Positions 1 through 9,205 of a stretch of DNA of 64,000 bases are shown one piece after another (position 1 is the first letter of the stretch; every line of letters begins with the position of its first letter). A model generated the notes under the pieces. The model was not told the origin of the DNA, ran no database searches, and was given only the letters and a program-made list of their open reading frames with translations. The translations under genes were made by a program, and so were the position numbers. The stretch is from assembly GCA_002844335.1 (NCBI GenBank), contig CP019154.1, positions 186,001-250,000 on the forward strand, in the 5' to 3' direction. Origin of the DNA: Haloarcula taiwanensis. GTDB taxonomy: Archaea; Halobacteriota; Halobacteria; Halobacteriales; Haloarculaceae.

Positions 1-1
1 T

Positions 2-694
2 GAAATCGACGCCACCGCCGCGAACGCGACGGCGGAGTTCGAGGACTTCCGGTTCAACCACGCGCTCCAGGCGGTGCGGGAACTGGTGTCGCTGCTGCGC
101 CGGTACCAGGAGGCGACCGACCCCGACGCCGACACCTTCGAGCGCGGGCTGGCGACGGCGGCGAAACTGCTCGCCCCGGTCGCCCCCCACGCCGCCGAGG
201 AGATGTGGGCGGAACTGGACCGCGACGGCCTCATCGCCGAGGCCGAGTGGCCGGCGGCCGAGGCCCCCGACGGCTACGAGACGGAGCGGCAACTGGTCGA
301 GAACACCCGCGAGGACGTCCGCGACATCGTTGACACCGTCGGCATCGAGGACCCCCAGACCATCACGCTCGCGGTCGCACCGCAGTGGAAACACCGCGTG
401 CTCGACCTCGCCCGCAATGCCGACGGCAACGTTGTCGGAACGGTCATGCAGGACGAGGAACTGCGCGAACAGGGCGAGGCGGCCGCGGACTTCGCCAAGG
501 AAATCGCAGGCCGGGCGCAGTCGCTTGACGAGCAACTGCCGCCCGAGCGTGAACAGACGGCGCTCGAACGGGCTGCGTGGCTCGTCGAACGGGAGTTCGG
601 AGCCGAGGTCGTCGTTCAGGGCCCCGAGGAGGCCGCCTCGGACCTCGTCGGCAAAGCCGGTCCTGGCCGCCCGGCCATCGACATCGAAGAGTAG
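2..694 (+). CDS. leuS: Leucine--tRNA ligase, C-terminal part
   Basis: Charges tRNA-Leu with leucine in the cytoplasm. The frame is open from base 2, so only the last 230 codons are in the window; the HIGH/KMSKS catalytic core lies to the left. What is seen is the anticodon-binding helical domain (LLAPVAPHAAEEMW) followed by the archaeal C-terminal extension, which ends in KAGPGRPAIDIEE, like the PGRPAI-type ends of archaeal LeuRS. The acidic bias is normal for a haloarchaeon. The assignment rests on these C-terminal features; ValRS or IleRS is less likely because of the PGRPAI ending. Confidence 0.85.
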   Translation, partial: EIDATAANATAEFEDFRFNHALQAVRELVSLLRRYQEATDPDADTFERGLATAAKLLAPVAPHAAEEMWAELDRDGLIAEAEWPAAEAPDGYETERQLVENTREDVRDIVDTVGIEDPQTITLAVAPQWKHRVLDLARNADGNVVGTVMQDEELREQGEAAADFAKEIAGRAQSLDEQLPPEREQTALERAAWLVEREFGAEVVVQGPEEAASDLVGKAGPGRPAIDIEE

Positions 695-726
695 CCTGCG
701 GCCGGCCGATTTTCGCCTGCCGCGGC

Positions 727-1179
727 TTACTCGGCCCTGACAAGCCCGGTATCGACGAGGTCTTCGAAAACGCTCGCCGCGTGCCCGTCGGGGCCGACCC
801 GCTCGTAGACGGCGACGACCTGTTCCCGCGCGATGACGTACGTCGTCCGCTGTGCTCGGCCGTCGACGAGCGGCACGTCGAACGCTTCGGACAGTCGTCC
901 ATCGGGGTCCGCCAGCAGGTCGAAACTGATGTCGGTGGCTTCAGCAAAGTCACGGTGGCTCTCGACGCTGTCCGTCGAGACGCCGTACAGCTCGACGCCG
1001 GCCTCGATAAACCGCTCCGCGTGCGCCTCGAACTGATTTGCTTCTGTCGTGCAGCCGGGGGTGTTGTCGGCCGGGTAAAAATACAGCACCGTCGGCTCCT
1101 CGAAGCCCGGCTGGACCGCGTCGCCGTGCTGGTTCGTCGCTCTAATCGTCGGCACGTCCGTGCCGGGGTCGAGCACCAT
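727..1179 (-). CDS. bcp: Peroxiredoxin, Bcp/AhpC-TSA type
   Basis: Thiol peroxidase reducing hydroperoxides, probably with thioredoxin as donor. The 150-residue protein has a thioredoxin fold with the peroxidatic motif YFYPADNTPGCTTEA (Cys near residue 43), followed by GVELYGVSTDS and a TTYVIA strand. The second, resolving Cys found in some Bcp proteins is absent, so it looks like a 1-Cys type. It starts 2 nt after the Hsp20 stop on the same strand, which indicates a two-gene stress operon. Confidence 0.9.
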   Translation of the reverse strand: MVLDPGTDVPTIRATNQHGDAVQPGFEEPTVLYFYPADNTPGCTTEANQFEAHAERFIEAGVELYGVSTDSVESHRDFAEATDISFDLLADPDGRLSEAFDVPLVDGRAQRTTYVIAREQVVAVYERVGPDGHAASVFEDLVDTGLVRAE

Positions 1180-1181
1180 CG

Positions 1182-1589
1182 TCAGTTTACCGGGATATCC
1201 GTTCCGTCGTCGTCCTCGCTGTGGACGACCTTCGCCAGCCGTACCGTGAGGACGCCGTTGTCGTAGCTCGCAGTGGTCTCCTCGTCGTCGACGGCTTCGG
1301 GGAGGTGAACCGACCGGCTCAGCGACTGCTGGCGGCGTTCGCGCTGGACGTACTGGCCGTCGGTCGACTCCCGTTCCTGACTCGACGTGGCGCTGATGGT
1401 GAGCTTCCGGTCTTCGACGAGTTGGACCTCAATGTCCGCACTGTCGAAGCCGGGGAGGTCTGCACTGACGACGAAGGCGTCGCCCTCGTCGAGAACGTCG
1501 ACCGGGACAGCGCCCATGTCGACGCCGAACTGCTCGCCGAGCATATCGAACGCGCGCTCAATCTCACTGAACGGATCGCGATCAGACAT
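1182..1589 (-). CDS. Small heat shock protein, Hsp20/alpha-crystallin
   Basis: ATP-independent holdase chaperone of 135 residues. The central alpha-crystallin domain shows VSADLPGFDSADIEVQL and the terminal beta strand ASYDNGVLTVRL, with a short C-terminal tail ending GTDIPVN (an I-P-V anchor). The frame stays open further upstream, but the ATG at 1589 (MSDRDPFSEIERAFDML) gives the family's usual N-terminus. Upstream codons (to 1700) overlap the end of pheA and do not look coding. The bcp gene follows 2 nt downstream. Confidence 0.92.
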   Translation of the reverse strand: MSDRDPFSEIERAFDMLGEQFGVDMGAVPVDVLDEGDAFVVSADLPGFDSADIEVQLVEDRKLTISATSSQERESTDGQYVQRERRQQSLSRSVHLPEAVDDEETTASYDNGVLTVRLAKVVHSEDDDGTDIPVN

Positions 1590-1651
1590 ACGTGGGGGTA
1601 CACAGCCCCGGGACTTAACCCTTGAAGCGGGGCTGGTGGATGACTGGTGGC

Positions 1652-2467
1652 TCAGTTGACGACCGTCTTGGAGTCGTAGGACCCGAGCCGGCGGACCCAC
1701 CCCTTCTCGGCGATGGCCTCGATGTCGGCGAGGGCATCCTGGGTGCGCTGCTCGTAGAGCCCGGCCGAGATGTCGATGTGGAAGACGTAATCGCCCAGCC
1801 GCTCGCCGCTGGGGCGGGACTCGACGCGGGTGAGGTTGATATCGCGGTCGGCGAACGGCTCCAGCAGCTCGAGCAATAGGCCGGGGTAGTCGACGTCGGG
1901 ATAGACAATGAAGGAACTCTTGCCGCCGGCCTCGCTGCGCTCGCTTTTCGGGGCGACGACGACGAAGCGGGTCGCGTTCGACGATCGGTCCTGAATGTCT
2001 TCGGCGAGCACGTTCAGTTCAGTGCCGTTGGTTGCGTTTTCCGGGTGGCCGATAGCGGCGATGTCTGTGTCGTCTCGGGCGCGTTCGACGCCGCGGGCGG
2101 TCGACGCGACGGCCTCGACATTGACGCCGGGGTAGTGCTCGTCGAGCCAGCCGCGACACTGGGCAAGCGCCTGTGCGTGGCTGGCCACCAACGAGAAGGA
2201 GTCGTCCTGTGCGAGCAGGGCGTGACGGATGGGCGTGATGATTTCCTCGACGACGGCGATGTCGTACTCCGCGAAGGCGTCCAGCGACTCGGTGACGGAG
2301 CCTTCGATGCTGTTCTCGACGGGAACGACGCCGCGCTCGGCCTCGCCGCTGGCGACGGCCTCGACGATGGCGGTTACCGACTCGGAGAAGTCGATCTCGT
2401 CGTCGGTGACTGCCTGTGCGGCGCGGTGGGAGTAGGTCCCCTCAGGACCCAGGGTAACAGTGGTCAT
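1652..2467 (-). CDS. pheA: Prephenate dehydratase
   Basis: Converts prephenate to phenylpyruvate in phenylalanine synthesis. The 271-residue protein begins VTLGPEGTYSHRAA, has the dehydratase motifs VPVENSIEGSV and NATRFVVV, and ends in an ACT regulatory domain ([36 protein letters not shown]). The ACT domain implies feedback control by phenylalanine. It is monofunctional, with no chorismate mutase domain. It starts at an ATG at 2467 and lies 62 nt upstream of the Hsp20 start on the same strand. Confidence 0.95.
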   Translation of the reverse strand: MTTVTLGPEGTYSHRAAQAVTDDEIDFSESVTAIVEAVASGEAERGVVPVENSIEGSVTESLDAFAEYDIAVVEEIITPIRHALLAQDDSFSLVASHAQALAQCRGWLDEHYPGVNVEAVASTARGVERARDDTDIAAIGHPENATNGTELNVLAEDIQDRSSNATRFVVVAPKSERSEAGGKSSFIVYPDVDYPGLLLELLEPFADRDINLTRVESRPSGERLGDYVFHIDISAGLYEQRTQDALADIEAIAEKGWVRRLGSYDSKTVVN

Positions 2468-2542
2468 ACCCGGGGTACAGCGGTAGGAACCAAAAGAACG
2501 GTGGTCATCGGCAAGCGCTGTCCCGCCGCAGTCTCCCGTTGG

Positions 2543-2653
2543 TCAGGACAACTGCGCCAGTTCCTCGTCAGTGAGGTCGATGGCGGTTGCGGCCACGTTC
2601 TGTTCGGGGTTGAACACGGTCGTCCGCGCGCCTGAAAACAGCCCCGCCGGCTC
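2543..2653 (-). pseudogene. Remnant of an oxidoreductase C-terminus (aldo/keto reductase-like)
   Basis: On the minus strand an uninterrupted 36-codon stretch reads EPAGLFSGARTTVFNPEQNV followed by AATAIDLTDEELAQLS and a stop. This resembles aldo/keto reductase C-termini (GARTxxQxxxN ... LTDEEL). Two codons upstream there is an in-frame stop (2660-2662), and no start codon is available, so only a tail survives. The family call is an inference from a short stretch. Confidence 0.4.
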
Positions 2654-2694
2654 AGCTCGTCACTGCAACGGGTGTCGAACCCCATGTCGAGCGC

Positions 2695-3324
2695 TCACTC
2701 GCCGCCGCGGTGGAACAGGGCGAGGTGAACGAGGAGATACCGCGAGGCGTAAAAGACCGCGACACTGGCGACGAAGGCGAACAGCGAGACGCCCGCGACT
2801 GAGACGCCGAACCCGGAGGCGACGAACGGGTTCCGACCCATCGCCGCGATGTACGACGACACCATCTCGCCGCCGCCCAGCCCCACGGCGAACAGGCAAA
2901 GCGAGAGCGCGATAGCCAGTCCGCCGGTTCCGAGACCGACGTAGCGGGCGAAGTCCTCGGCGTTGAGCGCCGCGTGTGCCTGTCGCTCGGTCAGCGGGGC
3001 GAGCCGAACGCGGTAGAGGACTGACCCGACGAGCAACGTCGCACCGAACACCTGCAAGAATCCGCCGAACAGTCCAAGCAACAGCACCTTCGGCGAAGCA
3101 ACGGCGGGGTCAACTGCCGGGAGAAACGCCGCGGTGCTGTCCGGATACAGCCCGTAAATCGGCAGTAACAGCGCTAGCGCGCCAAGGAGGGCGCTCTGGA
3201 GCGCCAGCGTTCGCGGGACAGTCTGTCTGAGATACGAGTGCCGTTCGTAGCGGAGTCGTTCATACGTCGACCCCGAGATGATCGCTTTGGCGATGGTGTC
3301 GTCGGGTTGTGAATCAGTAGACAT
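2695..3324 (-). CDS. Haloarchaeal multi-pass membrane protein, unknown function
   Basis: A 209-residue protein with a polar N-terminal tail of about 40 residues and about four predicted membrane helices: ALQSALLGALALLLPIYGLY, KVLLLGLFGGFLQVFGATLL, GLAIALSLCLFAVGL and SGFGVSVAGVSLFAFVASVA. No catalytic motif is recognised. It starts at an ATG at 3324, and the upstream DNA (3325-3400) is AT-rich with possible TATA elements. It is not obviously linked to the neighbouring lpdA, which is also on the minus strand 142 nt upstream. Confidence 0.75.
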   Translation of the reverse strand: MSTDSQPDDTIAKAIISGSTYERLRYERHSYLRQTVPRTLALQSALLGALALLLPIYGLYPDSTAAFLPAVDPAVASPKVLLLGLFGGFLQVFGATLLVGSVLYRVRLAPLTERQAHAALNAEDFARYVGLGTGGLAIALSLCLFAVGLGGGEMVSSYIAAMGRNPFVASGFGVSVAGVSLFAFVASVAVFYASRYLLVHLALFHRGGE

Positions 3325-3466
3325 ATCTTACCGGTTCCTATTCACCGACAGTTTACTCAATCCACCATATAACCCTTTTGCACGGTGCAAGATTCAGACT
3401 TGCTGTCGGTAAACCGCTCCAGAGTTGTGTTTAAATCACCCTCTGGTGGCCCCGTCCAGAACGGTC

Positions 3467-4885
3467 TTAGCGCGTATGGACCGCCTCGCCGCGTGCCGCC
3501 GCGGCCGCCTCGTGGACCGCTTCGGAGAGCGTCGGGTGCGTGTGGATCGTCCCAGCAATGTCCTCAAGCCGCGCGCCCATTTCGATGCCCAACCCGAGTT
3601 CCGCGATGAGTTCCGACGCCTCCGGACCGACAATCTGTGCCCCGAGCAGGAACTCCTCGTCGGCGTCGGCGACGACGCGGACGAAGCCTTCCCTCTCGTT
3701 GACGGTGAGTGCACGGCCGTTGGCCCGTATCGGCATCTGTCCGATGACTGGCTCGAAGCCCGCCGCCTCGGCCTCCGCCTCAGTCATACCGACGGTCGCG
3801 ATTTCAGGGTCGGTAAACACCGCGGCGGGAATCGCCTGATGATCGAACGCGGCCGGTTCGCCGGCGGCGGCTCTCGCAGCAACCTCACCCTCTGCCATTG
3901 CCTTGTGAGCGAGCATCGGCTCGCCGGCCACGTCGCCGACTGCGAACACCGACTCGAACGCCGTTCGGCACTGGTCGTCGGTCGGAATGACGCCGTTTTC
4001 GTCCGTCTGGAGGTCGATGTTCTCCAGCGCGAGCGTCTCCGTGACCGGCTCGCGGCCGACCGCGACGAGACATTTCTCGGCGTTGTACTCGGTGACCGCG
4101 TCGTCTTCGTCGACGGTCTGGACGCGAATGCCCTCCTCTGTCTCGTCCCAGTCGTCGGCCGCCTCGCCGAAATTGAAATCGATCCCCAGCTCCTCGGCGC
4201 GGTCGCGGACGACCGCCGCGATATCGTCCTCGTAGCCGGGCAACACGTCATCGAGCATCTCGACGACGGTGACCTCGGCGCCAAGCTTTGCGAACACCGT
4301 CGAAAGCTCCATGCCGATGTAGCCCGCGCCGACGACCAGCAGCTTCTCGGGGACCGATTCGAGTGCGAGCGCGTCTTTCGAAGAGAGGATGTGTTCCCCG
4401 TCGAACTCGAAGCCCGGGACCGCCATCGGTCGGCTTCCCGTCGCAACGATGGCGTGTTCGAACGACAGCGACTCCGAGCCCTGCCCCTCGCCGCCGTGAG
4501 CGACTCGGACCGTCCCGTCGTCGACGAACTCGGCAGTGCCCTCGATCAGATTGACGCCGGCGTTCTTGCACAGCGATTCGACGCCTCGTGTCAGCCGTGT
4601 GACGACGCCGTCCTTCCACTCTGTCATCCCGGCCATGTCGACGGCCGGGTCCGCGAACACGCCCATCTCCTCGGCCTGCCGGGCATCGTGGGCGACGTCC
4701 GAGGCCGAGATGAGTGCTTTCGAGGGGATACAGCCGTGGTTCAGACAGGTCCCGCCGTAGGCGTCCCGCTCAACGAGCGTCGTGTCCAGTCCCAGTTGTG
4801 CGCCCCGGATGGCGGCAACGTAGCCGCCCGGACCGCCGCCGATAACAAGCAGTTCCGTTCCCGTAGTGACATCTCCGACGACCAT
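3467..4885 (-). CDS. lpdA: Dihydrolipoyl dehydrogenase (E3)
   Basis: Flavoprotein that reoxidises dihydrolipoyl groups of the 2-oxoacid dehydrogenase complex with NAD+. The 472-residue protein has an N-terminal FAD site (VIGGGPGGYVAA), the redox disulfide GGTCLNHGCIPSKA (Cys 47 and 52), an NAD site (VVGAGYIGMELSTVFAKLG) and the C-terminal His-Glu active-site stretch HTHPTLSEAVHEA. It is the last gene of the minus-strand operon E1alpha-E1beta-E2-small membrane protein-E3, which fits its role. Confidence 0.96.
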   Translation of the reverse strand: MVVGDVTTGTELLVIGGGPGGYVAAIRGAQLGLDTTLVERDAYGGTCLNHGCIPSKALISASDVAHDARQAEEMGVFADPAVDMAGMTEWKDGVVTRLTRGVESLCKNAGVNLIEGTAEFVDDGTVRVAHGGEGQGSESLSFEHAIVATGSRPMAVPGFEFDGEHILSSKDALALESVPEKLLVVGAGYIGMELSTVFAKLGAEVTVVEMLDDVLPGYEDDIAAVVRDRAEELGIDFNFGEAADDWDETEEGIRVQTVDEDDAVTEYNAEKCLVAVGREPVTETLALENIDLQTDENGVIPTDDQCRTAFESVFAVGDVAGEPMLAHKAMAEGEVAARAAAGEPAAFDHQAIPAAVFTDPEIATVGMTEAEAEAAGFEPVIGQMPIRANGRALTVNEREGFVRVVADADEEFLLGAQIVGPEASELIAELGLGIEMGARLEDIAGTIHTHPTLSEAVHEAAAAARGEAVHTR

Positions 4886-4924
4886 AGCGGTGCCTCGTCC
4901 GGGTCCGTGAAAAGCTATCGCCCT

Positions 4925-5137
4925 TCACCTTGGTGACGTGTCTCGCCTCCGCCGCCGATACAGGTAGTAGCCGACGACCGGCACCGACACCACAAACGTC
5001 GCGAACAGTGTTGTTCCGACAGCGTGGACGATGCCGGCGAGCGCAGACAGCGGTGTCGGGGACCAGTCTCGGTCAGTCCGCCGGAGCTGTCGACTGTAGA
5101 AAAAGAGGCCGACCGTGAGAAGCAGGCTGAACAGCAC
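4925..5137 (-). CDS. Small two-helix membrane protein between E2 and E3 genes
   Basis: A 70-residue protein from a GTG at 5137 with two hydrophobic segments (LFSLLLTVGLFFY and GIVHAVGTTLFATFVVSVPVVGYYLY) and a basic tail RRRRRDTSPR. Coding-like hydrophobic sequence continues upstream in the same frame (EFLGAFALTVLASWASV) to a stop, and another hydrophobic stretch lies in a different frame at 5161-5298. The gene may therefore be the intact end of a longer, frameshifted membrane protein. No function is recognised. It sits inside the dehydrogenase operon, but its GTG start is uncertain. Confidence 0.5.
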   Translation of the reverse strand: MLFSLLLTVGLFFYSRQLRRTDRDWSPTPLSALAGIVHAVGTTLFATFVVSVPVVGYYLYRRRRRDTSPR

Positions 5138-5375
5138 ACTCGCCCAACTGGCGAGGACGGTCAGGGCAAACGCGCCGAGAAACTCCCGAGATTCCCATCA
5201 CTGACTGACCCCGACGAAACGACCAGCGCCATTCCTAGTCGGGAGAGGGCGGCACAGCCCGGAACCAGCACAAACAGCGCGGCTAATCCGTACCAGATTC
5301 ATGTGTCTCGCGTGGCGGGCAGCACGAATCGTGTCTGTCCTGTGACCTGTCTGGTTTTCCGTTGCGACCCGGCAG

Positions 5376-7016
5376 CTACTCCAGCAGGAGTCGCGTTGGG
5401 TCCGCCAGATACTCCTTGAGCGTGTTGACGAAGCGCGCCGCGTCGGCCCCGTCGATGACGCGGTGGTCGATTGCCAGCGAGAGTGGGAGCGTGGGTTTCG
5501 CGACGACCTCGCCGTCTTCGGCCACCGGCCGCTCTTTCAGCGCTCCGATACCGAGAATCGCCGTCTCGGGGACGTTGATGATCGGGCTGGCGTACTCGCC
5601 GCCGATGGCTCCGAAGTTCGTGACGGTGAACGTCCCGCCCTGCATCTCCGACCGCTCGATGTCCCGCTCTCGGGCCCGTCCGACGAGGTCGTTGATCTCG
5701 TCTGCGAGTTCGACCAGCCCCTTCCCGTCCACGTCGTCGACGACCGGCACGACCAGTCCGTGGTCGGTCGCTGCCGCCACGCCGATGTTGTGGACGTCTC
5801 TGTAGACGATTTCCTCGTTTTCGGTGTCAAGCGCGGTGTTGAGCACCGGGTGCTGGTCCAGCGCCGCGGCGACGCATTTCACCACGAAGGGCGTGTACGT
5901 CAGGGTGACATCACGTTCTTCGGCGAGTGGGGCGAGCCGCTCACGGGCCTCGACGAGGCCAGACACGACGACCTGGTCGTGGTGGGTCGCGTGGGGCACC
6001 TCTCTCCGGGACCGAGCCATCTGTTCGCCGATGGACCGACGGACGCCACGGTACGGTTCGCGGCGTTCGCCGTCGCCTGTCTCGACGGCCGTCGCGTCGG
6101 CCCCAGTGCCGCCCGCCTTGGCTGCCGTCCCTGCCGCGCCACCTTCGGCACTGACAGCTTCGGCATCGGCTGCCTGTGCGGCCCGCTGGGTCTCCGCGTA
6201 CGTCCGAACGGCCGATTCGTCGACGTAGGGCTGGCCGTCCCGCGTCTGGTCAGTCGGGACGGCGTCGATGTTCACGCCGAGTTCGCGGGCGGCCTTTCTG
6301 GTGGCCGGCGTCGCCAGCGTCTGGTCGCGGCTGGCGGCCTCCTGTCCGTCCCCGGAGACACTTCTGACGGCTGACTTGACAGCATCCCCGTCGCCTGTAT
6401 CGCCCGTATCGTCGACCTGCGAAACTACTGCGGTCGGGCCGTCCCCGTCGTCCGACGCCTTCGAGACAACCGACGTCGGACCGTCGTCACTGCCAGCCGT
6501 CTCGCCGGCTGATGCCGTGGCCGCCTCGACATCTCCCTCGGTGACGCGGCCGCCCGGCCCGCTCCCGTCGACGGCCGCGATGTCGACCCCTTTCTCACGG
6601 GCGAGCCGGCGCACGCTCGGCGAGGCGAACACGCGACCGTCGGCCGTGGTTGCGTCCGACTGGTCCGGTGCATCGGCCGCTGTGGCTTCGCCCGCACCGC
6701 TATCGGCCTGTGCTGTGTCGGCACCCGCCGATTCAGCCTCATCCGTACCCCCAGCCGCCGCGTCAGCCGATTCGCCGTCGCCCGCTTCCTCGATAGTGAC
6801 GAGCACCTCACCGGTCTGTACCATCTCGCCGACTTCGGCGTGCAGTTCCCGTACGACGCCGTCGACCGGCGACGGCACGTCGACGGCGGCTTTATCGGTT
6901 TCTACCTCCGCGAGGACCTGATCCTCGGTGACGGCGTCGCCCGGCGAGACGTGCCAGGTCAGCACCTCACCCTCTGCGACCCCTTCCCCGAGGTCCGGGA
7001 GATTGAACTCGAACAT
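5376..7016 (-). CDS. 2-oxoacid dehydrogenase E2, dihydrolipoamide acyltransferase
   Basis: Core acyltransferase of the complex, 546 residues. Domains in order: lipoyl domain with the modified lysine in EVETDKAAVD (Lys 42); an Ala/Asp-rich linker; a subunit-binding domain at about 129-165 (FASPSVRRLAREKGVDI...GPGGRVTEGDV); a second linker; a second subunit-binding-like segment at about 234-275 (LATPATRKAARELGVNI); then the catalytic domain ending with the active-site DHRVIDGADAARF. Two peripheral binding-like domains are more than the usual single one in archaeal E2s. It starts 3 nt after the E1beta stop. The substrate is unsettled: haloarchaea oxidise pyruvate with ferredoxin enzymes, so branched-chain or other 2-oxoacids are plausible. 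Confidence 0.95.
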   Translation of the reverse strand: MFEFNLPDLGEGVAEGEVLTWHVSPGDAVTEDQVLAEVETDKAAVDVPSPVDGVVRELHAEVGEMVQTGEVLVTIEEAGDGESADAAAGGTDEAESAGADTAQADSGAGEATAADAPDQSDATTADGRVFASPSVRRLAREKGVDIAAVDGSGPGGRVTEGDVEAATASAGETAGSDDGPTSVVSKASDDGDGPTAVVSQVDDTGDTGDGDAVKSAVRSVSGDGQEAASRDQTLATPATRKAARELGVNIDAVPTDQTRDGQPYVDESAVRTYAETQRAAQAADAEAVSAEGGAAGTAAKAGGTGADATAVETGDGERREPYRGVRRSIGEQMARSRREVPHATHHDQVVVSGLVEARERLAPLAEERDVTLTYTPFVVKCVAAALDQHPVLNTALDTENEEIVYRDVHNIGVAAATDHGLVVPVVDDVDGKGLVELADEINDLVGRARERDIERSEMQGGTFTVTNFGAIGGEYASPIINVPETAILGIGALKERPVAEDGEVVAKPTLPLSLAIDHRVIDGADAARFVNTLKEYLADPTRLLLE

Positions 7017-7019
7017 GCG

Positions 7020-8018
7020 TCAGAACTCCACTGCCTCTCTGATACCGTCTTTGATGCGGGCGGGTTCGGGGAGGTAGTAGTCCTCCAGCGCGTACAGCGG
7101 GTACGGCACGTCGAAGCCGGTCACCCGGGTCACAGGGGCCTCCTGATACAGCAGGACTTCCTCCTGAATCGTGGCGATGATTTCGCCGGCCAGCCCGCCG
7201 GTCTTGGGGGCTTCGTGAACGACGGCCGCTCGCCCGGTCTTCTTGAACGACTCGACGATGGCGTCGGTGTCCATCGGCGACAGCGTTCGCAGGTCGATCA
7301 CTTCGGCGTCGATGCCCTCCTCGGCCAGTTCTTCGGCAGCTTCGACCGTCGGCCGGGTCATCGCGCCCCAGGTGAACACGGACACGTCGCTTCCCTCACG
7401 GCGGGTCTTCGCTTCACCCAACTCAACCGTGTATGGGTCGTCGGGGACCTCCTCGCGGAACGACCGATAGATAAGCTTCGGTTCGAGGAAGATGACAGGG
7501 TCCGGGTCCCGGATAGCCGCCGTCAGCAGCCCCTTTGTCTCCTTCGGCGTCGACGGGACGACCACCTTCAGCCCCGCCTCGTGAACGTAAAACGCTTCCT
7601 TGGATTCGGAGTGGTGTTCCGGCGCGCGGATGCCACCGCCGTACGGTGCGCGGACAGTAAGCGGGCAGTTGTATCGGCCGCGGCTCCTGTTCCGAAGCCG
7701 GGCGGCGTGGCTGACAATCTGGTCGAATGCGGGGTACATGAACCCTGAGAACTGCATCTCCGGAACCGGCCGGAGCCCGTAGGCGGCCATGCCGATGGCC
7801 GTCCCGACGATACCGGCCTCCGCGAGCGGCGTGTCGATGACTCGGTCGTCACCGAACTCCTCATGCAGGCCCTGTGTCGCCCGGAAGACGCCGCCGTTCT
7901 TCCCGACGTCTTCCCCCATCACGACCACGTCTTCGTTCCGTTCCATCTCGCCGTAGAGGCCGTCACGAACGGCCTGTACGAGCGTCAAACTCTGTGTCGC
8001 TGCGTCCTGTGTACTCAT
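7020..8018 (-). CDS. 2-oxoacid dehydrogenase E1 component, beta subunit
   Basis: Forms the thiamine-diphosphate-dependent decarboxylase with E1alpha. The 332-residue protein has the family's N-terminal [16 protein letters not shown], the [12 protein letters not shown] segment, the [19 protein letters not shown] loop carrying the catalytic His region, and a transketolase C-terminal domain ([15 protein letters not shown]). It overlaps the end of E1alpha by 4 nt (ATG within the stop region), showing tight co-expression. Confidence 0.95.
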   Translation of the reverse strand: MSTQDAATQSLTLVQAVRDGLYGEMERNEDVVVMGEDVGKNGGVFRATQGLHEEFGDDRVIDTPLAEAGIVGTAIGMAAYGLRPVPEMQFSGFMYPAFDQIVSHAARLRNRSRGRYNCPLTVRAPYGGGIRAPEHHSESKEAFYVHEAGLKVVVPSTPKETKGLLTAAIRDPDPVIFLEPKLIYRSFREEVPDDPYTVELGEAKTRREGSDVSVFTWGAMTRPTVEAAEELAEEGIDAEVIDLRTLSPMDTDAIVESFKKTGRAAVVHEAPKTGGLAGEIIATIQEEVLLYQEAPVTRVTGFDVPYPLYALEDYYLPEPARIKDGIREAVEF

Positions 8019-9121
8019 TCCAGTAGCACCTCGTCGCCGTGTCGCTCGCGCAGTTCTTCGAGGTAGGTTAGCTGCTGTTCGAGTCGCTGTGGCATCTCCG
8101 CGTACACGTCCGCGAACATCTCCTCCGGTTTCGGTCGCTCGGTCGCCTCGGCCTCGTCGATGGCTGTGGCCACCTCATCCTGAACCGATTCGTCGATAGC
8201 GTCGACCCGTTCGTCGTCAAGCAGGCCCCGGTCCCGGAGGAACGTCTCCATCCGCGGGATAGGGTCTTTCTGCTTCCAGCGTTCGACCTCGCTGTCGTCG
8301 CGGTACACTGACGGGTCGTCGGCAGTCGTGTGTGCGCCAAAGCGGTACTGCACCGCCTCGATCATCGTCGGGCGGAGCCCGTCCCCGGGCGGGTCGTGCG
8401 CCTTCTCGACGGCCTCCCGAGTCACCTGATACACCGCCAGCGGGTCCATGCCGTCGACCTGCACGCCGTCGAAACCGTAGGCGTTGGCCTTCTGTGCGAG
8501 CGTCTCGCTGGCGGTCTGGCGCTCCCGCGGCACCGAAATCGCCCACTGATTGTTGTTACAGAAAAACACCGCTGGAACGTCGAACACGCCCGCGAAGTTC
8601 AGGCCTTCGTGGAAGTCGCCCTCGGAGGTCGCACCGTCCCCGAAGTACACGAGGACAGCGGTGTCATCGCCCTTGAGTTTCGATGCCCACGCGGCCCCGG
8701 TTGCGTGCGGAATCTGCGTCGCAATTGGGACTGCAAAGGAAAACGCCTGCACGTCCTCCGGCGGCGAATTACCCGACTCAGACCCCATCCAGTACAACAG
8801 GTCGTCGGCCAGGGGCCATCCCTTGACGTACATCGCGAGATGTTCTCGGTAGCTCGGGAAGGCCCAGTCGCCGTCTCGCAGCGCGAAGGCGCTGCCGACC
8901 TGCGAGGCCTCCTGTCCAGACATCGGGGGGTAGGTTCCCATCCGGCCCTGCCGTTGCAAACTCACCGCCCGCTGGTCGAAGTGCCGGCCGAGTTTGAGAT
9001 ACCGGTACATCTCAACCAGTTCGTCGTCCGAGAGGTCTGGGACGGTTGCGCCGTCGACTACTGTTCCGTCTTCGTCGAGAATCTGTACCCTGTCCGCTGG
9101 GTCGCGCTGGAGGACACTCAT
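8015..9121 (-). CDS. 2-oxoacid dehydrogenase E1 component, alpha subunit
   Basis: Binds thiamine diphosphate and decarboxylates the 2-oxoacid. The 368-residue protein shows the cofactor motif [17 protein letters not shown] (GDG at 161-163) closing with [10 protein letters not shown] near 190, and the phosphorylation-loop region [17 protein letters not shown]. It starts at an ATG at 9121, preceded by a GAGGGAG ribosome-binding sequence about 10 nt upstream (minus strand). First gene of the operon. Pyruvate versus branched-chain substrate cannot be decided from the sequence. Confidence 0.95.
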   Translation of the reverse strand: MSVLQRDPADRVQILDEDGTVVDGATVPDLSDDELVEMYRYLKLGRHFDQRAVSLQRQGRMGTYPPMSGQEASQVGSAFALRDGDWAFPSYREHLAMYVKGWPLADDLLYWMGSESGNSPPEDVQAFSFAVPIATQIPHATGAAWASKLKGDDTAVLVYFGDGATSEGDFHEGLNFAGVFDVPAVFFCNNNQWAISVPRERQTASETLAQKANAYGFDGVQVDGMDPLAVYQVTREAVEKAHDPPGDGLRPTMIEAVQYRFGAHTTADDPSVYRDDSEVERWKQKDPIPRMETFLRDRGLLDDERVDAIDESVQDEVATAIDEAEATERPKPEEMFADVYAEMPQRLEQQLTYLEELRERHGDEVLLE

Positions 9122-9170
9122 AGAAACCGCCTCCCTCGAAGTGGCATACGCCGACTGTTCACTCGCACTA

Positions 9171-9205
9171 CGTTTAGAGCTTTCGCGGCGCTGAAAAATA
9201 TATCC
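9171..9205 (-). promoter_or_regulatory. Candidate promoter of the 2-oxoacid dehydrogenase operon
   Basis: Read on the minus strand, TCTAAACG (9171-9178) and the AT-rich GGATATATTTTT (9194-9205) are the only TATA-like sequences close to the E1alpha start at 9121. Either would place transcription start upstream of the GAGGGAG ribosome-binding site at 9131-9137. The rest of 9206-9400 is AT-rich to about 9300 and then GC-rich, with no gene seen. Confidence 0.4.

Noticed and set aside
1590-1700. N-terminal extension of the Hsp20 frame
   Set aside because: The extra 37 codons are basic and Ser/Pro-rich, overlap the end of pheA, and are unlike any Hsp20 N-terminus.
3425-4936. A long (503-codon) plus-strand open frame opposite lpdA
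   Set aside because: It is the antisense shadow of a well-conserved E3 gene; GC-rich haloarchaeal DNA often leaves the opposite strand open. Its translation has no domain features.
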